DNA from: Macrostomum hystrix
Taxonomy: Eukaryota; Platyhelminthes; Macrostomidae
Assembly: GCA_950097015.1 (NCBI GenBank)
Contig: CATNEN010000038.1
Coordinates: 28,054,501-28,118,500 of the forward strand
Direction: 5' to 3'
DNA: 64,000 bases
This document shows, piece after piece, positions 48,238 to 59,929 of this stretch (position 1 is the stretch's first letter; each line of letters opens with the position of its first letter). Position numbers and translations under genes: made by a program. Under the pieces are notes generated by a model. It did not search any database, was not told the origin of the DNA, and saw only the letters and a list, made by a program, of their open reading frames with translations.

Positions 48238-50543
48238 TTTTAATAGCTTTTAATTAAATATTGTTTCTCTCAAACTGAAATTATATGGCAAGCCAATATT
48301 AAAGCCATAGAGTGAATATTTTAGCTATAGGGTTAATAGCTGCATAAGTGTGCATAAATTGGGCACAATAGTGCCCACAGCCCTGCTGCAAATTTTCTTA
48401 AAACATATTGTAGGACCTCTTTCCTGAACAGATTATATTATTATTATTTGCATTTAGTAAAATTTTAAAACATGAGACTCTAGAAAGCATTATCAAACTT
48501 CCATTTTTACAGTTTAATATGTTGAAACAGTGAAGTAAAAAATTAAATTAAAAAAAACAAAAATGGTCTAGCTTTTAATTTATTTTTAGCAAATTTAACA
48601 AAAAAGTGCATCTAATCTCTTGCTCTTTACAATATACATTATTAAAATGCACTAAAAATATAAACTTTTGACACACTAAAACAAACCACTGCCTAAAATA
48701 ACCAACTTGTGAAAACATTTGCAGTCCATTTTTAGTAACATAGGCCTACACTTTGGTAACAGCCATTTTGGTAACAACTGTAATCCACTTTGGTCACAGA
48801 CACTTTAATAAAATAATCAGTACACTTCGGTAACTAAGAAAGTGTCATGTTTGTTTTCAACCATCTAGAAGAGAAAGACATACTGGTTTGGACCGGTACA
48901 GCTACAGTGGACAATTCACTTGAGGGGAAAGTCACTTGAGGGGAAAGAACATACTGGCATATGTAATGGTTCCCCAATACATATTCAGATTTTCTAAGTG
49001 TTTTTGCAGCCAAAAATTGCCAATACAGCGCACCATCGCAAAGCTTTTTTGAACATAAAAAACATATATCATGACAATCACATTAACAGTCAGAATAAGC
49101 CCCTGTTAGTCTTTGCATTTCTAATTTCACTAGCTAGGGCCTATTTGTTGTGCTCACATTAGGCCTAACAAGTCTGCTCAGAGAGTTGACTTGACAGGCC
49201 TACAGAATGGTTCCTGGACACATCATCATCTGCTTTTTTATCATCTGGATAACAAAATGTACAAGGTCTAAGAGGAAAGAGCAAAGAGGGTGGATAACAT
49301 AGTGACCAAAGCCTGTAGACATTTTGTCATCTCTATGATTTAAGGCAGGGCCGCAGGGTGAAGTCTAACAGATGCTAGCAGTTTATTTTAATTGCTGTCT
49401 TTATGCTTCGAGCAAAATAAGAATTTCAAAATTATATTGTTTAATTGACTATCTCAATAATCTGTTTTCTTTGTTATTTACATCATTTCTTTGATGACTT
49501 AGATTTCCCAGTCTGTCTACAAGCATAGCATAGGGCCTACATACAAACTAAGTGAACAGCATTATAACGATCACTTGTTTAAAGTATGAATTAAAAAATT
49601 TGTGATCTTCTGGTACTGGAACACTCACAGTTGGCCCTCGGTTTTTCCATATATTGTACACATGGGCAACTCAAAATCAAGTCAAGACAGTAGTTTCTAT
49701 TGATATGATGACGAGCTGACTTAACTTTAACTTTAAGATTCGCCAATTGGCTGGATGACGAAGTGTCTGATCAGAAAAGTTAATGACGAAAGTGTAAGTT
49801 GAAGAAAAAGCAGATGACGAAGTGTCCAGGAACCCTACAGAACAGATAGCTAAGGGAGTAAGGCTAAGACAAGGGCGTACAGGCACACTTTGACATACAG
49901 TACTTATAAATTAAAATATACTTTTACTATAAAGAAAGTAGGTATTTACTGATTGTTATGAAAATTAAAAAAAGAATATTGCCCACGAAAGCTCTCCCGA
50001 CAACAAATGTGGCAGAGGCCCTGTCCTTTTTATAATTTACAAGTCTGGAAGAAATCCAAAAAGGTTCGTAGAAAAATTGCATTCTAAAAAAGTTAAAGAA
50101 ATAAACAAATTATAGCATAGTATACGCTTTACGCTTTAGTATACGACAATACTGATTTATTAAATTTAATACGGCAAAAAATTATTTTTTGGAACAAAAA
50201 TTATTTTATGGTTCTATTTTGCAGGTATTTCCTATAAAATGAGGTAATTTAAAGTCAGGAGCGAAGAGTTAATGTGAATCTGAAAATTGATCTAAAATTT
50301 TCTATTTACTTTTTGGCAAACTTGACAAGTATTCTAAATGTTGATAACATTTTCATAGTTTTCATTATCTATAACTTTTTGACTTGCCATCAAGTACACG
50401 GTGTCGAACATTTAACTTACACTCAGTGCTTGGCTTTTAACGAAAAGCACTAAGAACCGAATACTATAATTGGGCGTCGCGAAATACACATTAAATAGTC
50501 GTTCGACTGATACGTCCTTAAAAACTTATCGTGCATAAAAAGC
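48238..50543. other. intergenic between divergent PKI-like and Rab8 genes
   Basis: The two genes point away from each other, so this 2.3 kb should hold both promoters. It is AT-rich and free of arrays. I see no convincing TATA box or exon. Confidence 0.45.
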
Positions 50544-53500
50544 ATGGCAAAAGCATATGACTACTTATTTAAGCTTTTATTAATTGGTGACAGTGGAGTT
50601 GGTAAAACCAGCGTACTCATTCGTTTTGCTGAAGATAGCTTCTCTCCTACTTTTATTTCTACTATTGGTAAGACTGTTATAACATTTCGTCTTTATTTTT
50701 CCACCATAAATTAAACATTTGAATTATGAAATTTTCTTTTTTGTAGCTTAGCTTGTCTCATATTTAATTAAAGTTTGTAACTCATCTTGGATTTTAGCTG
50801 TAGCTAAAATTGTTTTAGCAATTTGTTTTGTTTTGTCATTTTTGCTAGCCATTTGTTTTGTCTATTGACAATTTTTATGTATATATACTTAGGCCCCTAT
50901 TCATAAAAATCTAAGTATTTTATAAGCCTTGGCTTAGTGTTTAATTTTACTCCTATGTTATCTTTATGAATGTGGTCTGTCCTGCAACCCTAAGCATTGT
51001 ATTGTATATGCATTGAATTGTATTTACATTTGTATTAAATATTGAGTATTGACTCTTGGCAAAGACTCATAATTGTAACACAAGTTTAAGAATTAGACAA
51101 ATTTGTTTTATAATCTATTGTTTAGCCATAGTGCAAAAGGATAGGTATACTCTGGAAGTTTCTGTCATACATGAAGATTGCCTGTTGTACATGTTGTACA
51201 CAAAGAAAATGTTAGGGGTGCTTGTTGTACACTGTTGTACATTAAATTATGTCCACAGTTATGTTGTTCATATGTGAGTTAAGTTGTCATTGTTGTACAC
51301 AAAGTAAAGTTTGATTGTTAGTTGTTAGAATTTATCAGGAAACAAAATTGTAAAGTTTTTAACGTTACCTTTTTTATTAAATTTTCTATTCTCTTTAATA
51401 AAGAAAAAAAATATATAGGCCTAGCCTTAAAAGAAATCTTGCTTTGAATTTCCTTTTTTTGCATAGTAGTGCTTTCTGGAAGTTTTGTTTCACTGAGGAT
51501 CTTTCAAAGAGTTTCAAATCGGATTAGTCCGCTTTTTGTCCGTTTTTGTTGTACAACCATACATGCACAACACCTGGCCAAACCGGCCGGGTGAAACGAG
51601 GGTCAAGCAAGGTAAGTCGCAAAAACCAATAGACCAAGCGCAAAAAAATCAAAGGGGGGACCAAGGGACAAAAAAGGAAGGCGTGAAGAAAAGGAAAAAG
51701 GGGAGAGAAAAAGAGAGCAAACTAAGTCATAAATAGAGCAATGAAATGAACTAAGTCGCACGGCCGGCTAAGATTTGGGAGGTTGCACATGTATGTGTAC
51801 AACAGTACTTTGCTTATTTGATCCCTGTCGTACTGTCGTACAATAGTACTACACTTATTTGATCCCTGTCATATGGTAGTACAACAGAATGAAATAGAAA
51901 ATTACCTTCCATTGTACACAAAAATCCTTTTGCACTATGGTTGTTTAGATCATGTTAAAATGGATAGATAGAATTCTACAGTAATAATGTAAATATTTTT
52001 TGTTACTGAAATGTCTGTTACTCAATTGTAGGTTTCTGAACTGTCCTATATTCTTTTCAGCCACAGCTTAGTCTGGATAGATTAAAACTGTTTATATTAC
52101 TATTAAAAAGAAAGAGCTAATTAAAGTGGAAATGTGAGAAGTGCTAAAGCAGAAGTAATAGCAACTAGGTAGAAAATCTTGATTGTTTGAAATATTATGT
52201 TTCTGTTTTAGTCTAGATTGATTCCCAACATGGGAAAATTATTATGCACAACAATATCACAATGTGCAAAAAAGATGTGTGCTATGCTTATTTTTTAACA
52301 TTTATTTTTTTATGCATTAACAATATTTATCCAATTTGAAGTTAATTTTTAGCATTACTATTTTTATATTTATATAATTATTTGCTAAATAGAAAATCAG
52401 CACCTTTAAAGTGTGTGTAAAACAATAATAATAATACTAATAAATGATAACTTTACATTTCTCCTTTATTGTAGTCCATCCAATAACAAGTTTTTGTATT
52501 TGCTACTTGACAGTATAAGTTATTTAGAAAAATGTTTCATGAATTAGACATCATCCAGACTCTCTGTATAAAATGTATTCAAAATTAGGCAGCAAAAATT
52601 ATATGCATTGATCACCTAACAGTTTGATTTAGTCTAATGCAATGTTATTTCTTAATGAAATTCTAGGAATTGATTTCAAGATTCGCACCATTGAACTGGA
52701 TGGAAAGAAGGTCAAGCTGCAAATCTGGTAAGTTTCAGTTACAAAAAAACTTATAAAAACGAAGTAAAATAGTCACTAAGTGAACAGGTGTCGAGTTCAG
52801 TGTTCTAACTTGAGTTTGATCCAAGTCTCTGTAATTTACATTGTCACCAAATTACCAAAACTGTATAGAAACATTTTTTTATTCCACTTACCAAGTTACC
52901 ACTTATAAATAATATTAAGCGTCGTTTGTACCAATTTGCAGGGACACTGCTGGTCAGGAGCGCTTCCGAACAATTACTACAGCATACTACAGAGGCGCTA
53001 TGGGCATCTTACTAGTCTACGATGTGACCAATGCCAAATCTTTCGACAATATTCGCACCTGGATTAGCAACATTAATCAGCACGCTAATCCAGACGTTGA
53101 AAAAATGCTCATTGCTAATAAGTGCGACATGAATGATAGGCGGATGATACCAAAGGAAGTTGGCGAGAAGGTGAGACTTCAGATGTCATTAGCAGTGGGA
53201 GTATAAGACTGATTCACCTAAAAAACTCATATTTAAGTCCTCTTTTAAAACCTAATTCGAAAAACTATCAAATTCCTAATTACAAAACACTTAAAATCCT
53301 GATTCCGAGACACTTTCAGATCCCATTTTCCGAAAATCTGTCAAAATCTTAATTCCTAAGCGTTATTAAGAATCCCGTTTCTAGAACATTTATGGCTTTT
53401 AGATCCCAAATCAATATCTCTTTTCAGATCCCCATTCCAAAGCACTTTCCAGATCCCCATTCCAATGCACTTTCCAGATCCCTATTCCAGTGCACTTTCC

Positions 53501-54052
53501 AGATCCCTATTCCAGTGCACTTTCCAGATCTTTATTTCAGAGCACTTTCCAGATCCCTATTCCAGTGCACTTTCCAGATCCCCATTCCACTGAACTATTA
53601 CAAAGCACATTCAAGATCCCAATTTTTTGTCTCTTTAAAGATCCCGAATCCAAAACACTGTTCAGAGATTTCTATTTTAAACATACTTGCAACAATATTT
53701 ATATCAATATGGTATTTCCTTGTTAAACCGTATTTTAATCTTCATCTGTCGCCACAATATTACAACCACAATACATTTTTCTCATTCAAATGAAAACCTA
53801 ACCCCAACCCAGTTGGCTAACGAGCATCAGTTGCGCTTCATGGAGACGTCAGCCAAGTCCGGTATTAACGTTGAGGACGCCTTCTTAATTATGGCTCGGG
53901 ACATCAAAACGAAGTTAGATAGAAAAACGGACGGATCGAACGGCGCTGGCGGCGCGGCATCCGGTCCCGGCGGTAAATTGAAGAACGACGTCAAAGGCAA
54001 AGATTCAGGGGGTCGCGGAAGCAGCAGCAGATTCCGTTGCGACATTCTGTAG
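50544..54052 (+). CDS. RAB8: Rab8 small GTPase
   Basis: Four exons with consistent phases: 50544-50667, 52667-52727, 52942-53170 and 53813-54052, 217 residues (Rab8 is about 207). The nucleotide-binding motifs are intact: G1 GDSGVGKT, switch I with FISTIG then [11 protein letters not shown]3 WDTAGQE, G4 NKCD and G5 ETSAK. The switch II stretch [16 protein letters not shown] and the start [15 protein letters not shown] favour Rab8 over Rab10. The C-terminus CDIL fits geranylgeranylation. Rab8 directs vesicles to the plasma membrane and cilia. Unlike most genes here its large first intron (2.0 kb) has no array; intron 3 has a short one. The tail before CDIL is Gly/Lys-rich and longer than in vertebrates. 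A mariner derivative starts 40 bp after the stop. Confidence 0.95.
50668..52666. other. Rab8 intron 1
   Basis: AT-rich, no tandem array. It is dotted with TTGTACA/TTGTAC words at 51186-51298 and 51540-51910. An open frame at 51536-51736 with a GC-richer start is unsupported. Confidence 0.6.
53380..53610. repeat. 25-bp minisatellite in Rab8 intron 3
   Basis: About eight copies of a unit with TTTCCAGATCCCTATTCCAG, bordered by looser AGATCCC repeats from about 53270 to 53660. On the sense strand CAG is followed by AT or TG, never GT. Confidence 0.9.
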
Positions 54053-54177
54053 ATTGTTTGCTGCGAAGTCCCTATAACTGCAAGATTAAATACGTAGGGT
54101 GTCCCAGAAATAGCGGGGAAAATCGATGCACAGGCAAACTGGTGAAACATAGTTTATTGAAACTCACGTCACAGATA

Positions 54178-54183
54178 AATAAA
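54178..54183 (+). other. AATAAA inside the mariner repeat, possible Rab8 polyadenylation signal
   Basis: It is the first AATAAA downstream of the Rab8 stop at 54052, and lies within the left terminal repeat of the transposon. No signal exists in the 40 bp between stop and element, so the Rab8 transcript must end inside or beyond the insertion. Confidence 0.45.
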
Positions 54184-54305
54184 CATTCAGCAGTTCTAAC
54201 GCTTTTTTAATCAAGTAAATATGTCAATTCATTAAAAAGTTATGGCTAAAATTAGAACAAGGGGTAAGGGGTAGAGTTACACCAAGTCAAGGCCAGCGGA
54301 ATCGG

Positions 54306-54656
54306 TCACGCAGCATCACCATCGCCGTCGACTGACGACTTTTCGACGAAGTTCCGCCTTAGCTCGCAGCACTTAGTCCATCGCGTGAGAAGCGCATTGA
54401 TGGCATCTGCATTCACCCTTTGAATCAGTGCCTTTGTTGATGGAGAGATCGGACGGCCACGGTTGGCTGTGTCATCAACAACGTCTGTTCGCCCATGACT
54501 GAACTCTTCAAGCCAGCGATAGACAGCACTCTTCGAGATGGCACTCACTCCGTGGATTTCAGTCAGCTGGCTTACAATTTCACTGCCTCGCTTGCCCAAT
54601 TTCCATTGGGAGTACACGAACTGGCGCTGACCTTCTTTAGACGAAACGTTAAACAA
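54306..54656 (-). pseudogene. internally deleted mariner transposase remnant
   Basis: A 116-codon frame joins a mariner helix-turn-helix part (KRGSEIVSQLTEIHG, SAISKSAVYRWLEEF, ANRGRPISPSTKAL) directly to what looks like the transposase C-terminus (LLTRWTKCCELRRNFVEKS). The whole catalytic domain is missing. It may still encode a DNA-binding fragment. Confidence 0.8.
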
Positions 54657-55109
54657 GAACGATTGAACAAGGGAAAATGAAAAAAATCCAAACTCAACAG
54701 CGGCGTCTTGTCGAGGCGCACAAAATGTAGATATTCGCGATGTCTCGTGCTTGCTGTCTTTAGTGCCACGGGTATTTCTTGCGTCAGCTTCTGCTTCTTT
54801 TGATTCTGGTGCTCACGCTTCTCTGCTCGTCTGTTGCCTTTTTCTGCTTCTGTTCACTGATGCTTCGGCTCATTTTCTTCTGTCGCAAAAATTTTGTCTA
54901 AGGACATATTTACTTGATTAAAAAAGCGTTAGGAAGTCCTGCTGAATGTTTATTTATCTGTGACGTGAGTTTCAATAAAATATGTTTCACCAGTTTGCCT
55001 GTGCATCGATTTTCCCCGCTATTTCTGGGACACCCCTCGTAATATATTGATTCAGCATTACATCTTTTATAAATAGCAAGGGTATGTTCTGTAATTCACC
55101 TTGACACTT

Positions 55110-55245
55110 TAGGGTAGGGTAGGGTAGGTACTGCCATCCACTTGGACACTTTAGGGTAGGGTAGGGTAGGTACTGCCATCCACTTGGACACTTTAGGGTA
55201 GGGTAAGGTAGGGTAGCTAATGCAATCCACTTGGACACTTTAAAG
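55110..55245. repeat. 41-bp repeat with TAGGG runs
   Basis: Three copies of a unit with GGACACTTTAGGGTAGGGTA and TACTGCCATCCACTT; the third has an extra GGTAA variant. It sits just outside the mariner element. Confidence 0.93.
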
Positions 55246-56394
55246 TAGGCAGGCTTTTGCAGTCGAACTGGATGATACTCTCGAGTACAAATCAACTCCA
55301 AATTGATTATTATATGTAACAATGCAGCGGTCGATATTGTCCAGTATTTTCCAGTACTCCACACTTTTTGCCATAGATTTTTGTTATGTAAATTTGTTTA
55401 CAGTAGCTTCACGTACTACTGTCTGCTGTTTAGGTAGTATGTTGTGCGTATTGTCAATCAAGCTTCTCCAATCAATATGCTTAGCAACGCGCCTATCCGA
55501 ATTATTAGATTTTGCAAAGTGGATCGATTCATTTTATAAATCTGTTTCGAATTTGATTTCTATGAGAAGCCGTTGTCAGTTTATGTGTAAAAATGAAAAA
55601 AGGATGAATTAATCGATTCTACTGCATGCGATTGCATATGGATTTTGTTACCATATGTTTGGCTTTCCTCAAGTGATTTCTTGTGATTCTTAAAGAACGT
55701 GAATTTATTATTTTATATGTTTATTCTTTTTTTGCAATTTGATCTAAAAATCACTAGAAAGTAATGCTTATTCAGAATTTGTCCTCCTATCATTGAGCTA
55801 ATATTTATATTCGCTCGCATTGCTTTTAATTAGTTTCAGAATTGCAAATCAGGCATTCAAATGGGTCAATAAATAATAGTTGCTATGGCAAACAAATGAA
55901 AAAATAAATGTGTATGCTTTTTAACTAGGTAGCCATGGCAACTACTATAATATTGTCCTAAAGTCGCAGTTTTTACTAACTATGATTTTTTACTTTTTTA
56001 TTTTTTGTTTTAACTGGCGTATTGTAGAGAGTATATATAGTATCTAATTAAGTTCAGTTTATCTACTAGCGTATCTTATTCTTACACTTGTATTTTTTGT
56101 TTGTGCAGAATTTATGGATAAAAAAATTGAAGATCCTCTACTTGTATTGACTTTTTCATATTTTTTACGGCTTTAATTCATCAATTTGTCAGGTCACCTT
56201 GTAAGTTTATTTTTGTTCAGTCAAATGTATTGTTTGACCTGCCTTTGTGCGTGTAATCAGATTGAAGCAGTAGTAGCTTAAGCAGCAAAATGCGTGCTTC
56301 AATACCATCCATTAATAAATAAAGTAAAGGTGCTTTGCTATCTTCAACGTTTCGCTGCTGTTCATTTCTTCCCGCACCAAAACTCACGTCGAGC
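55246..56394. other. intergenic, no gene seen
   Basis: AT-rich unique sequence. Confidence 0.45.
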
Positions 56395-56655
56395 GATTCT
56401 TACCCTTCGGACACCCACTTCACGCCTAGATTTTTTACCGCTTCCGACACCCACCTCACGCCTAGGGTATGTACCCTTCCGACACCCACCTCACGCCTAG
56501 GGTATGTACCCTTCCGACACCCACCTCACGCCTATGGTATGTACCCTTGCGACACCCACCTCACGCCTAGGGTATGAACCCTTCCAACACCCACCTCACG
56601 CCTAAATTTTCTTCCCTGTCGACACCCCTAACGCCTAGATTCCCTGCCCTTCCGA
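56395..56655. repeat. 35-36-bp repeat
   Basis: About seven copies of a unit with CCGACACCCACCTCACGCCT and AGGGTATGTACCCTT; the outer copies are diverged. Confidence 0.92.
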
Positions 56656-58015
56656 TACCCTCTTCCCACTAAACTGTCTTACAGTCTGACACCATTATCC
56701 CGTTTTAACTGCTGCACGTCTTGCAACCTCCGTAATACAAGTAATATCGATGTAACGCGATTTCGCTTTGTTTCGGCGTGAAGCTCTTAGATTTTTATTG
56801 GTGCGAAATCCCACATTGACAACAGCCAATCTTTAAACTTCTTGGCACAAAAGTTTTAAACAGTTTTAGCGATAGTTTTATGTTGCTAATTATTTCTCGG
56901 CGTTAATAAATAATTTAATTTCTTTGCTAGTTAGTTTTTTTCTGAGATTTCATAAATCGTCAGCATTGCTTAATTTTTCTGAACTATGATAATTAACTGT
57001 CAGATTAAACAGTAGTATCTTGGTGGTCCAAAATTGCTGGGAAAATGTATCCAAAACGCCATGCATCCGCAAATCCATTTGATTCTGGACTCAATTTTTT
57101 CCTAACTCAGACTCAAGTCTTCTGTGTCTATTGTGTAATAAATTTTCTCTAAATGTGTACAATATTAAATTGACTCTATTGTATACGTTGTCGTTTGTGT
57201 TGGTTACTTTGTTGTCGGATCAAAAGCTGAAAATATCAAGTATTCTTCAGAGCTATGTACACTAAAGGTACAATGATGACCTGTGAAGTCATCGCCTAAA
57301 AAGTTGATGAGATGCTAAGGCTGAATGTTCTTAGTGTTGATTCATACATTTAAGACATAGTCAAGGTGAGTTTGTACTCGTACTATATGAAAAAAACTAG
57401 CAGTAATAATTTTAATGAAGCTAAAATTTACGGTGTAGTTCGAACAGAGAAATGCAGAAAAATACCAACCTCCTATATATTAAATAATCAAATGCCGAAA
57501 ACCAACACTGACATAAAACCGGACTATTACCGCGAAAAAAACTATCAAAAATTTTATTGGCTGAGTCAAGGTCAGTCACGTGATATATCAGCGGTTTCTC
57601 TTTTTTTCTAAAAAATAGCAAATAAACTTTACTCTGCCGATCGAAATTCAGAGCAAATTCACTAAAAGTAAAGTAAATGACGAAAAAAGTACATTTGATA
57701 ACATTTTGAATTCCGTCCGTCTATGTAGCACCAGCGATTTTAAACACGATTTCTTTTTGAAGACTGTGAAGTTTTAACTTTTAAAGATGAAATTTGTGTA
57801 GCTATAAACAAAATGAAGTAAACATGCATATGTTAAAAACCAAACAGAAAATGTAGTCAATCCAAAATTAACGCTCTTGAATAAAATTTCAAACACAAGA
57901 AAATTTTTAAATAGCTTAGAAGTTGTCTTCACTTAAACGACCCTATACGCAAAGCAGTTTTTTAATAACTGAATTGTCTAGGTTATGCCTAACAGTCTCG
58001 TGTCTATTATTACTA
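56656..58015. other. intergenic, no gene seen
   Basis: AT-rich unique sequence; the frame at 57366-57611 has no family resemblance or splice support. Confidence 0.45.
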
Positions 58016-58017
58016 AC

Positions 58018-58722
58018 CCAACAGTTTAGATTCTGTCACTGTCTGACAGGTTAGATTCTGTCACTGTCTGACAGGTTAGATTCTGCCACTGTCTGACAGG
58101 TTAGATTCTGCCACTGTCTGACAGGTTAGATTCTGACACTGTATGACAGGTTAGATTCTGCCCGTCTGACAGGTTAGATTCTGTCACTGTCTAACAGGTT
58201 AGATTCTGCCACTGTCTAACAGGTTAGATTCTGCCACTGTCTGACAGGTTAGTATCTGTCACTGTCTGACAGGTTAGATTCTGCCACTGTCTAACAGGTT
58301 AGATTCTGCCACTGTCTGACAGGTTAGATTGTGCCACTGTCTGACAGGTTAGATTCTGTCACTGTCTGACAGGTTAGATTCTGTCACTGTCTGACAGGTT
58401 AGATTCTGCCACTGTCTGACAGGTTAGATTCTGCCACTGTCTGACAGGTTAGATTCTGTCACTGTCTAACAGGTTAGATTCTGTCACTGTCTAACAGGTT
58501 AGATTCTGCCACTGTCTGACAGGTTAGATTCTGCCACTGTCTGACAGGTTAGATTCTGTCACTGTCTGACAGGTTAGATTCTGCCCGTCTAAACGGTTAG
58601 ATTCTGGCACTGTCTGACAGGTTAGATTCTGCCCGTCTAACAGGTTAGGTTCTGGCACTGTCTGACAAGTTAGATTCTGTCACTATCTAACAGGTTAGAT
58701 TCTACCACTGTCTAACAGGAAA
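58018..58722. repeat. 25-bp minisatellite abutting the Rho-like stop codon
   Basis: About 28 copies of a unit that starts GTTAGATTCTGCCACT and ends GTCTGACAG, so plus-strand junctions read CAG|GTTAG. The last copy ends a few bases before the stop codon of the minus-strand gene at 58723, so the 3' UTR begins directly with the array. Confidence 0.95.
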
Positions 58723-59891
58723 TCAACCCGATATGGTGGAACTACGCGTTGAAAAGCAGCAAGCGCAGAGAGTCGGAGTCCTTCCTCCGTTTCCTCGTCG
58801 CCTTCCGAACTTATTAGACGCATGATCCACCTGGTCATGAGCAGTCATTGTGACGAATGCCGGGGACACCAGAACTGGACGAAATGCCAACTGAGCTAAC
58901 CGGGTCACGAGCTTCGTCTCTCTCTGACCATCAGGCTGCCACCTGAGCGAAGAACACTTCGTCATCAGATGCTTGGCGTCAGTCAGCTGACGGCCGCCGG
59001 AGCAGAGAGCGTCAGCGACCCTCCTAGCAGAAGACAGAGCGCTTCGATTTGAACAATCGGATTTCAATGCCAGCAGTAGGCAGGGCAGATTTGGTCGATG
59101 TCTAGTCAGCTCAGGCAGCCATCTGGTCAACAATCGATCAGCTGTGGATGCCTCGGCTGCAGAGCAGCACAGCAGGAAAGCGCCTGCGTCAGTGTAGAGA
59201 CGCGGCCTCAGCAGGTCCATGGCTTCGGAGCCGGGCGTGTCGTCAAGGCGAATGCGAACCTGCGTAAGCGCGTGCCTTTTTCAATGGGACAACACTCAAA
59301 CAAGCGGTATAAGGGTAAGGTATTGAAATAAAGTAATGATTCCGTAGTGACTTGCTAAAACGGCCCTTTTTAGGGCCATTGTTTGGCCTGCGGTTGCAGC
59401 TTCGAACTACGAGTAATATGGCCTCGTTGCAGATTCTAGCTCGGAACCTTCGTCACTGACGGCAATACAGTGCGCAGTAAAGCTAAGGGTTTTGACACCT
59501 GATTTAATTACTAGAAGTAGAAGACCAGAGGAAGGCTCACCTTTAAAGATACAGTTGACGATTTGTCTAAACCTGCATCAGCAGCAGCAGCTCCTGCTGG
59601 TAGGTCAACAAGCAGGGTAACGGAATCAGCCAGCACCCGACTATTGCTGTCATCGTCAGCAGCAACGGGGACTGGCGGTAGGCCAGCGATTGCTCTTAAC
59701 AATGACGACTTGCCAACACCGGAGTCGCCAACCAGTACGCAGCGAAGTGTAGCTACCGACGGGCAGACGTCTGACATACTGCCGCTTTTGTTATTATTAT
59801 TAATAATTTTAGAATAGTCGCAATGATTCGTAATCCTGTTATTATCAGTCTCTTGTTTTAGGTTTGCCACAACAGGCAATAATGCCTCCAT
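58723..59891 (-). CDS. divergent Rho-family-like GTPase
   Basis: Two exons, 59541-59891 and 58723-59259, joined in phase 0 (donor AAAG|GTGAGC, acceptor TTACGCAG), give 295 residues; Rho proteins have about 190-230. After an Asn-rich extension of about 48 residues comes a normal P-loop, GDSGVGKSS. Switch I has no recognisable effector sequence. The G3 motif is DTPGSE where Rho has DTAGQE, so the residue equivalent to the catalytic glutamine is Ser. DLLRPRLYTDAGAFLLCCS and RWLPELTRHRPNLPCLLLALKSD are Rho-like, with LKSD at G4 and KCSSL at G5. The tail contains CACCF, reminiscent of the palmitoylated ends of Chp/Wrch proteins, but continues to ISG. Such changes occur in GTPase-deficient Rnd/RhoH-type proteins; constitutive GTP binding is inference. 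Confidence 0.75.
59400..59475 (-). mobile_element. decayed tRNA-like SINE head
   Basis: ATGGCCTCGTTGCAGATTCT and GCTCGGAACCTTCG resemble the head of the SINE at 41160-41220 with many changes. It lies in the intron of the Rho-like gene. Confidence 0.4.
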
Positions 59892-59919
59892 TGTGCGTTC
59901 TATGCTGAGTGTGCAGTTT

Positions 59920-59927
59920 TTTATATA
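59920..59927 (-). promoter_or_regulatory. TATA box for the Rho-like gene
   Basis: TATATAAA on the minus strand, about 30 bp before the ATG at 59891. If used, transcription would start only a few bases before the ATG, giving an unusually short leader. Confidence 0.45.
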
Positions 59928-59929
59928 GT

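Larger units (their letters stand above)
54093..55039. mobile_element. mariner-family deletion derivative with about 130-bp inverted repeats
   Basis: The ends are near-perfect inverted copies (54093-54222 and about 54900-55039) containing GGGTGTCCCAGAAATAGCGG and AATCGATGCACAGGCAAACT, flanked by TA at 54091-54092 and 55040-55041. The 947-bp element holds only a fused transposase remnant. The near identity of the two long repeats suggests recent origin. Confidence 0.88.

Noticed and set aside
55110..55245. An interstitial telomere
   Set aside because: Runs are TAGGG interrupted by a unique spacer in a 41-bp unit, not a continuous telomere repeat.
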